A stretch of DNA of 11,667 nucleotides from the NCBI GenBank assembly GCA_036558265.1, contig DATBFY010000013.1, forward strand, positions 1-11,667, read 5' to 3'. The notes under the pieces are model-generated. The model searched no databases and had not been told where the DNA came from. It saw only the letters and a list, made by a program, of their open reading frames with translations. Positions 6,753 through 11,667 of this stretch are shown here, piece by piece. The DNA comes from RYN-433 sp036558265 (GTDB taxonomy: Bacteria; Planctomycetota; Phycisphaerae; Tepidisphaerales; Tepidisphaeraceae). Both the position numbers and the translations under genes were made by a program. Position 1 is the first letter of the stretch. The number at the start of each line of letters is the position of its first letter.

Positions 6753-7053
6753 TCGCGCTGATCTTCACCGACGTGTACTTCTGCCGATGCCCCGTCTTGC
6801 GGTAATACCCCTTGCGCCGCCGATGCTTGATCGAGGTCACCTTGGGCCCCTTCACCGGCCCCAGCACCTCCGCCGTCACCGTCGCCCCGCCGACGATCGG
6901 GTTGCCCACCCGCGGCTGCCCCTCGCCCGCCACCAGCAGCACCCGGTCAAACGTCACCGTCTTCTCCCCCTCGGCGACCTTGCGGTCGATCTTAATCACC
7001 TGCCCAGCCGTGATTTTGAACTGGGTACCGCTGTCTTCAATGATGGCGTACAT
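6742..7053 (-). CDS. rplU: 50S ribosomal protein L21
   Basis: A 103-residue protein, the normal length of bacterial L21, which binds 23S rRNA in the large subunit. Start (MYAIIEDSGTQFKI) and end (HRRRKGYYRKTGHRQKYTSVKISAISA) match the family closely, including the basic RRRKxYxRxTGHRQ stretch. The ATG at 7053 is preferred over an upstream in-frame extension of 36 residues because the family begins MYA and GGAG (7062-7065) lies 8 bases ahead. In most bacteria rplU is followed by rpmA (L27) and often obgE; here the downstream side is occupied by a convergent gene whose end overlaps the last 11 bases, so rpmA is not adjacent. A good promoter lies upstream, consistent with single-gene expression. 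Confidence 0.96.
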   Translation of the reverse strand: MYAIIEDSGTQFKITAGQVIKIDRKVAEGEKTVTFDRVLLVAGEGQPRVGNPIVGGATVTAEVLGPVKGPKVTSIKHRRRKGYYRKTGHRQKYTSVKISAISA

Positions 7054-7100
7054 CGCGCGCGCTCCGTTGGGCTCGATTCGTCTGAAAATTGGGAGGGGGT

Positions 7101-7128
7101 ATTGTGTTGATTCCGCTTTCAATGTCAA
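7101..7128 (-). promoter_or_regulatory. Promoter for rplU
   Basis: On the minus strand TTGACA (7123-7128), an exact -35 match, is followed after 16 bases by CACAAT (7101-7106), 4/6 of the -10 consensus. Transcription would start near 7094, giving a leader of about 40 bases before the rplU ATG. The spacing and the strong -35 make this the best promoter candidate in the window. Confidence 0.55.
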
Positions 7129-7243
7129 GCAAACCCGATCGGCCTGACAAAACCCGGTCAAAGGACGCCGGTTTACACGTTCTGGCCATACTTAACGCTT
7201 GTGCTCGCGCAGGCCGGCACGACAATATTGCAGATCACCTCCG

Positions 7244-10200
7244 ATGCGCGCCAGCAAGTCGTCATTCACGTGGGGCGGGTTCCGCCGGCTTCTGAAGGTC
7301 TTGCTTCCCCTGCTGTCGTTCGTGATCGCGCGCGCCCAGGACCGGATTCCGCCGCCCAATGGGACAGGGCTCGTCCTGCCGCCCGGCGTGGATCGCGCCA
7401 CCGTGCCGCTAACGCGGGGCCGCGACGGAACGCTGCGCACAAAGGTTTCGATCGACGGGCGCGACGCCGGGTGGTTCGTCCTCGATACCGCGGCCAGTCA
7501 CACGACGATCGATGCCAGGGTCGCCCAGCGTCTCAACCTCGCGCGCGCGGCGGAGGTGCAGGTTGCTCAGGCCAGTGGCTCGCGGCGGATGATCATCTGC
7601 GAAGCGCTGGATGTGCGGTTGGCCGGCGTGCGTCTCGGGTCGCGATTTGTGGCGGTCGATGACCTGGCCGGGGCGGATCAGGCGGGCGTGCTGGGGACCG
7701 ACGCGCTGCGCGACACGCCGGTCACGATCGACTTCCGCGAGCCGAGCCTCGCGTTTCATGTGCGGGGCAGAATGCCCGCCGAGGTGACCGCGCGCGCGAA
7801 GGAGTTGCCGCTGCAGATCCTCGACGGCTGCCCGGTGATCCGCGCGAGTCTGGGCGGGCGCTCGGGGCGGTTCGCGCTCGACACGGGGATGAGCGGCGCC
7901 GCGCTGGCGGTCGTCGATTCCTTCGCGCTGCGGGACGAGGATTTGCGCCCGCAGCGGCGCCTGCAGCGCGAGGAGGCCGCTGCACCGGGGGCGCGGACGA
8001 TGCGCTTCGAGGGACTTGAACTGGCTGGCCACACGTTCGCGAGCGTGTGGGGCACCCTGGTCGAGCGGATCCCCGGATGGACGATGCGCGTGCCCCAAGG
8101 CTGCGTCGGGACGATCGGCGTGCGCCCGCTGTCCGAGTGCCGGCTGACGCTCGACGTGATCGGCGAGCGGGCGTGGATCGAGTGGGGGCCGGCGGCGGAG
8201 CCCTCGGGCGCGACAACCGACGATTCCGGGACCGATGGCCGGCCGCCGTTGGTGCGCGCTGCCGAGGCCGGGGATCTCGCGGCGGTGCGCGGGCTGCTCG
8301 CGGCGGGCGGCGCCAAGCCGGACGCGGCTACGGTCGGCGGGGTGACGGCGCTGCACCGCGCCGCGGAGGCGAATTATCCCGAGATCGTGGGGGCCCTCCT
8401 GGATGCGGGCGCAAACGTGAACGTCGTCGCGCGGGATGGGACCACGCCGCTGATGATGGCGACTTACGCGGGTTCGACCCAGGCGGCGGTGGCGCTGCTC
8501 GATCACCGGGCGGGCGGGCGCGCCGCGACCGAACTCGGGTACACCGCGCTCCATGCCGCGGCGATGGCGCGCCGTGCAGACCTGGGCCGATTGCTGCTGG
8601 CCGCGGGCGCGGACGTTCATGCCCGCGCGAGCGATGGCGGGACGGCCCTCGCGATCGCAGCGCTCGAAGATGACCCGGATTTCGTCCGCCTGTTGCTCGC
8701 CGCCGGCGACGATCCGGGCGCCAAGCTCAAGAGCGGCAAGAGCCCGCTCGACATCGCGATGCAGCGGGGGAACGTGCGCGCGATCGAGGCGCTGCGACGA
8801 CTGCCGCCCGGCGGCGCCCAGCTCTCAAACGCAAAGGCAAGCGCGGTCGTGACGCTGGCACGCTCCCAGGGATCGCCCTGCGCGCGCGTGTCGATCGACG
8901 GACAGGATGCCGGGTGGTTTCTGATCAGCCTGCAGACGCCGGCCATCCTCATCGATACGAACGTAGCGCAGCGCCTGAAGCTGCCGCAGCTCGGCGACGG
9001 CCGGACCGCGGACGCGGCGAGCTTTTACCAGGCGAAGGGCATCGCGATCGAAGCGGTGGGGCTGGGCCCGCGCGTGCTGATGGCGGCCGAGCTGGATCGC
9101 CTGGCGTTCGTCGGCGGCAAGATCGCGGGCGTGCTCGGCTGGCCCGCCCTGCTCGACCAGCCCTGCACGCTGGACCTGCGCGAGCCGAGCCTGACGTTTT
9201 ACCGGCCGGGGTCGATCCCGCCGGAAGTCACCGCCAACGCAATGCCGCTGCGGGCGCGGTTCCTGCCGATCGGCCCGGCCATCTGGGGGAAGGTCGAGGA
9301 GGAAACCGGGTGGTTCCGGCTGGACAACTCGGTAAGGCCCGAGGAGTTCTTCGAGTTCTCGCAGTCGTTCGCGGCAGAGCGCGCGGATCTGTTTCGCGGG
9401 CGGCATCTGCTCAATGACGTGCGCCCGCGGATGGGCAAGGTGGTCGAGCGCTCGGTGACCCGGCTGGACTGGGCGGCGCTCGCCGGGCGGCGGATCGCGC
9501 CGGCGGCGGTGGCGGTTGGCGTCGCGCGCGGGCCGCAGGCGTGGCGGCGGACGCTGGATGGGACGATCTCGCTGCCATCGACGGACCTGCGGCTGACCCT
9601 CGACCCTGCGAATCACAAGGCGTGGCTGGAGTGGCTGGAGGCCGAGCCGGCGGACGCCTGTGCGCGGCGGCTGGAGGCCGAGTCCTCGCGCGGTCCGGCG
9701 CCGCAGCCCGCGCTGGTGGCAGCGCTCGGCCAGGGAAAGTTCAACGCCATCACCCCCCTGCTCGATCACGGGGCCGACCTGAACCAGGGCGACATTTCGG
9801 GCGTCACGCCGCTCATGCGCGCCGCGGAATCATCCGCAATCGTCAAGCAGTTGCTCGACCGGGGCGCCGATCCCAACGCCGTGGCGGCGCTCCGCGGCGA
9901 CACGGCGCTGATCCGCGCGGCCGAAATCGGGAACGTTCAGAGCGTCAAGCTCCTCCTGGCGGCCGGCGCGAAGGTCGATCACGCCAACACGCTGGGACAG
10001 ACCGCGCTGTATCGGGCTGCGGAGGCGAACTGGCCACAGATCGTGGACGTGCTGGCGGACGCGGGGGCGGACGTGAACCGGATGACGCGGGACGGCTGGA
10101 CACCCCTGACCACGGCGGTTTCGCGCCAGGGCAAGGAGACGGTCCTGGCGCTCGTCCGGCATGGGGCCAATGTCCGCCTGGCGGCGCGGGGCGAGGCGTC

Positions 10201-10471
10201 ACCCCTGGGGATCGCCGCCTACAACGGCTACGTCGCCGTCGCCCGGCTCCTGATCGACGCGCATGCCGACGTGAACCAGTCCAGTCGCGACGGCGTGACC
10301 CCGCTGATGGCCGCAGCGGCGAATAACCAGGTCTACGCACTACGGTTGCTGCTGGGGGCAGGGGCAGATCCCGAGGGGTCGATCGGCGGGCGGACGGCAT
10401 TCGATTTTGCGCGCGAGCGCGGACAGGTGGAAGCGATGCGGGTGCTCAGGTTTGAGATTGCCGGACGGTGA
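7244..10471 (+). CDS. Secreted protein with tandemly duplicated aspartic-protease-like and ankyrin-repeat regions
   Basis: A 1075-residue protein counted from ATG 7244. An in-frame TTG at 7199 would add 15 residues but place them before the signal peptide; ATG 7244 gives MRASKSSFTWGGFRRLLKVLLPLLSFVIARA, a basic then hydrophobic export signal with likely cleavage after ARA. Residues about 54-325 form a retropepsin/pepsin-like pair: GWFVLDTAASH (D81) and RFALDTGMSG (D213). Residues about 331-523 hold six ankyrin repeats (for example TALHRAAEANYPEIVGALLDAG). Residues about 536-805 repeat the protease-like region and about 822-1068 hold roughly eight more ankyrin repeats. In the second protease copy D81 corresponds to S562 (GWFLISLQT) and the DTG to DNS at 694-696, so this copy is probably inactive. 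Ankyrin arrays bind other proteins; partners are unknown. A weak promoter (TTGTGC 7199, GACAAT 7221) would fit the ATG. Domain calls are firm; proteolytic activity is untested. Confidence 0.85.
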   Translation: MRASKSSFTWGGFRRLLKVLLPLLSFVIARAQDRIPPPNGTGLVLPPGVDRATVPLTRGRDGTLRTKVSIDGRDAGWFVLDTAASHTTIDARVAQRLNLARAAEVQVAQASGSRRMIICEALDVRLAGVRLGSRFVAVDDLAGADQAGVLGTDALRDTPVTIDFREPSLAFHVRGRMPAEVTARAKELPLQILDGCPVIRASLGGRSGRFALDTGMSGAALAVVDSFALRDEDLRPQRRLQREEAAAPGARTMRFEGLELAGHTFASVWGTLVERIPGWTMRVPQGCVGTIGVRPLSECRLTLDVIGERAWIEWGPAAEPSGATTDDSGTDGRPPLVRAAEAGDLAAVRGLLAAGGAKPDAATVGGVTALHRAAEANYPEIVGALLDAGANVNVVARDGTTPLMMATYAGSTQAAVALLDHRAGGRAATELGYTALHAAAMARRADLGRLLLAAGADVHARASDGGTALAIAALEDDPDFVRLLLAAGDDPGAKLKSGKSPLDIAMQRGNVRAIEALRRLPPGGAQLSNAKASAVVTLARSQGSPCARVSIDGQDAGWFLISLQTPAILIDTNVAQRLKLPQLGDGRTADAASFYQAKGIAIEAVGLGPRVLMAAELDRLAFVGGKIAGVLGWPALLDQPCTLDLREPSLTFYRPGSIPPEVTANAMPLRARFLPIGPAIWGKVEEETGWFRLDNSVRPEEFFEFSQSFAAERADLFRGRHLLNDVRPRMGKVVERSVTRLDWAALAGRRIAPAAVAVGVARGPQAWRRTLDGTISLPSTDLRLTLDPANHKAWLEWLEAEPADACARRLEAESSRGPAPQPALVAALGQGKFNAITPLLDHGADLNQGDISGVTPLMRAAESSAIVKQLLDRGADPNAVAALRGDTALIRAAEIGNVQSVKLLLAAGAKVDHANTLGQTALYRAAEANWPQIVDVLADAGADVNRMTRDGWTPLTTAVSRQGKETVLALVRHGANVRLAARGEASPLGIAAYNGYVAVARLLIDAHADVNQSSRDGVTPLMAAAANNQVYALRLLLGAGADPEGSIGGRTAFDFARERGQVEAMRVLRFEIAGR
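7403..10465 (+). repeat. Internal tandem duplication, protease-like plus ankyrin unit, two copies
   Basis: Unit 1 runs about 7403-8836 and unit 2 about 8849-10465. They align in order: SIDGRDAGWF with SIDGQDAGWF, VAQRLNL with VAQRLKL, AGVLGTDAL with AGVLGWPAL, REPSLAF with REPSLTF, PAEVTA with PPEVTA, CRLTLDVIGERAWIEW with LRLTLDPANHKAWLEW, then TALHRAAEANYPEIV with TALYRAAEANWPQIV. Some DNA stretches are also close (around 7450 and 8890). The second unit carries about two extra ankyrin repeats. Confidence 0.8.
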
Positions 10472-10505
10472 TCATCTTGCGGTGTCCTGCCCACCCGGTC
10501 GTGCG

Positions 10506-11667
10506 TCACTGTCCACGCGCTGGGCCGTTTCGGAAATCGACCGGCCGATCGTTCTTCTGCTTCGGCCCGGGTGTGCTCCGGCCGCTGGTGACAATCGTCT
10601 CGAGCAATGCGGTCAGACGCTGGACCGTCTCGGGATTGGCGGAGGCGACGTTGGCCTTCTCGCCGATGTCGCTGTTCATCTCGTAGAGTTGGAGCTCGGG
10701 CAGTTTTTCACTCGTGGCCTGCTTGTCAGTCGGCTTGCCCCAGCCGCCGCTGCCGGGGCAGAACTCGAGCTTCCACGCACGCTCGCGGATGGCGAAACGG
10801 CCGTCGATGCTGTGATTGACGACGCTGCTGCGCGCGCTCGTGCCGTTGCCCAGGAGTTCGCCCAATAGGCTGAAGCTGTCCTCGGCGGCGTCGTCGGGGA
10901 TCTTGGCGCCGGTAAATTCTGCCGCCGTCGCCATGAAGTCGGTCAGGCAGACCAGCGTGTCCTTGCGCACGCCGGCCTTGATTCGGCCAGGCCAGCGGAC
11001 GAATAGAGGAATGCGGTGGCCGCCCTCCCAGATGTCGGACTTGGCGCCGCGGAAGTTGGCGCTGGGGTAGTGGCCGAGCTTCTGAAGGTGCTCGAACCCC
11101 GCGGCGGGCGACGTCCCATTGTCGCTGGCGAAGAAGACCAGCGTGTCCTCCGCCAGGCCGGTCCTGTCGAGGGCGGCCAGGACCTGTCCCACGGCGTCGT
11201 CGGTCTGCATGACGAAATCCCCGTAGGGACCGAGACCGCTTTTGCCCTTCCACGCATCGGTCGGCACGATCGGCGTGTGGGGTGAGCTGAGCGCGAGGTA
11301 GAGGAAGAACGGGTGGCCGGCTTTGGCGTCGGCGGCGCGGGCGTTGAGGGTCTCGATGGCCTTGCGCGTAAGGGTGGGAAGAACGTCCACGGCTTCGAAG
11401 TCCGGGGCGGCGGGCCCTGAGCGCACCCACTTCTTGGTGGCCGTCGGCAGCGCGGTGAGGTGGTCGTCCTGGATGAACGCGAACGGGGGCATGTCGAGTG
11501 AGGCCGAGATGCCGAAGAACGAATCGAACCCGTGCGTGACCGGCCCGTCTGCGATCGGTTTGGAAAAGTCGGCGGGCCAGCCGGCGCGCCTGGCCTTTTC
11601 GGCAGAGTCGGCCCACCTGGCCCAGCCCAATCCCAGGTGCCACTTGCCGACGCAGGCGGTGTGATAG
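10506..11667 (-). CDS. Sulfatase (arylsulfatase family), N-terminus beyond the window
   Basis: A partial gene; its reading frame is open to the right edge of the window. Sulfatases cleave sulfate esters, and planctomycetes use many of them on sulfated polysaccharides outside the cytoplasm. The first visible residues are YHTACVGKWHLGLGW, the GKWHLG motif with active-site Lys (11643-11645) and His (11637-11639). Then come SSPHTPIVP with His at 11277-11279, ASDNGT with metal ligands Asp (11121-11123) and Asn (11118-11120), and FRGAKSDIWEGGHRIPLFVRWPG with the sulfate-binding Lys at 11040-11042. The C-terminal LQLYEMNSDIGEKANVA and STPGPKQKNDRP stretches are typical family endings. The CxPSR site for formylglycine formation and the first metal ligands should lie just past the edge. 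It ends 34 bases from the convergent ankyrin protein gene with no clear terminator between. Class is firm, substrate unknown. Confidence 0.93.
   Translation of the reverse strand, partial: YHTACVGKWHLGLGWARWADSAEKARRAGWPADFSKPIADGPVTHGFDSFFGISASLDMPPFAFIQDDHLTALPTATKKWVRSGPAAPDFEAVDVLPTLTRKAIETLNARAADAKAGHPFFLYLALSSPHTPIVPTDAWKGKSGLGPYGDFVMQTDDAVGQVLAALDRTGLAEDTLVFFASDNGTSPAAGFEHLQKLGHYPSANFRGAKSDIWEGGHRIPLFVRWPGRIKAGVRKDTLVCLTDFMATAAEFTGAKIPDDAAEDSFSLLGELLGNGTSARSSVVNHSIDGRFAIRERAWKLEFCPGSGGWGKPTDKQATSEKLPELQLYEMNSDIGEKANVASANPETVQRLTALLETIVTSGRSTPGPKQKNDRPVDFRNGPARGQ

Noticed and set aside
7199..7243. TTG at 7199 as the start of the ankyrin/protease gene
   Set aside because: The extra residues precede the signal peptide, no ribosome binding site supports it, and ATG 7244 gives a normal export signal.
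7409..9769. Long minus-strand reading frames (403 and 314 residues) opposite the ankyrin/protease gene
   Set aside because: They are Arg/Pro/His-rich, lack recognisable domains and mirror the GC-rich codons of the clear plus-strand gene.
10472..10505. Bidirectional terminator between the ankyrin gene and the sulfatase
   Set aside because: No stable stem or T-run is visible in the 34 bases.

Overview
This GC-rich window looks like planctomycete chromosome, probably class Phycisphaerae. The reasons are a secreted-type protein opening with a VEPLEDRMMM (LEPR-XLL-like) N-terminus, a Tat-targeted sugar-isomerase-like TIM barrel, a membrane protein with the planctomycete-style CxxCGFDLxGL...CPECG zinc ribbon, and a sulfatase. 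The lineage is inferred from family habits, not from a marker-gene comparison.

Layout, left to right. 1-129 is a leader that can fold, ending in a hairpin that overlaps the ribosome binding site of the first gene. 130-2133 (+) is a 667-residue secreted-type protein with RTX-like Gly/Asp repeats followed by a calpain-type cysteine protease domain with an intact Cys/His/Asn triad. It converges on 2148-3098 (-), a Tat-exported xylose-isomerase-like TIM barrel protein. A divergent intergenic region (3099-3246) holds a nested inverted repeat. Next come two co-directional signalling genes: 3247-3822, a stand-alone receiver-like protein without a phosphoacceptor Asp, and 3925-5304, a degenerate receiver plus GAF-like plus GGDEF diguanylate cyclase with intact active and inhibitory sites. 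A REP-like hairpin (5325-5350) separates these from 5403-6752 (+), a zinc-ribbon membrane protein of unknown function. That gene overlaps by 11 bases the end of convergent rplU (6742-7053, -), ribosomal protein L21, which stands without its usual partner rpmA on the downstream side. 7244-10471 (+) is a very large secreted protein made of two tandem copies of an aspartic-protease-like domain plus ankyrin array, the second copy having degenerate catalytic motifs. 10506-11667 (-) is a sulfatase whose N-terminus lies beyond the right edge.

Apart from the 3247/3925 signalling pair, the genes alternate strand and look like independent units, not one operon. A theme is extracytoplasmic function: protease, isomerase-like enzyme, aspartic-protease/ankyrin protein and sulfatase all appear to be exported or are of exported families. 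I see no CRISPR array, tRNA, rRNA, insertion sequence or phage gene. The strongest candidates for something undescribed are the duplicated protease-ankyrin protein, the LEPR/RTX/calpain fusion with its structured leader, and the paired non-phosphorylatable receivers feeding a diguanylate cyclase.
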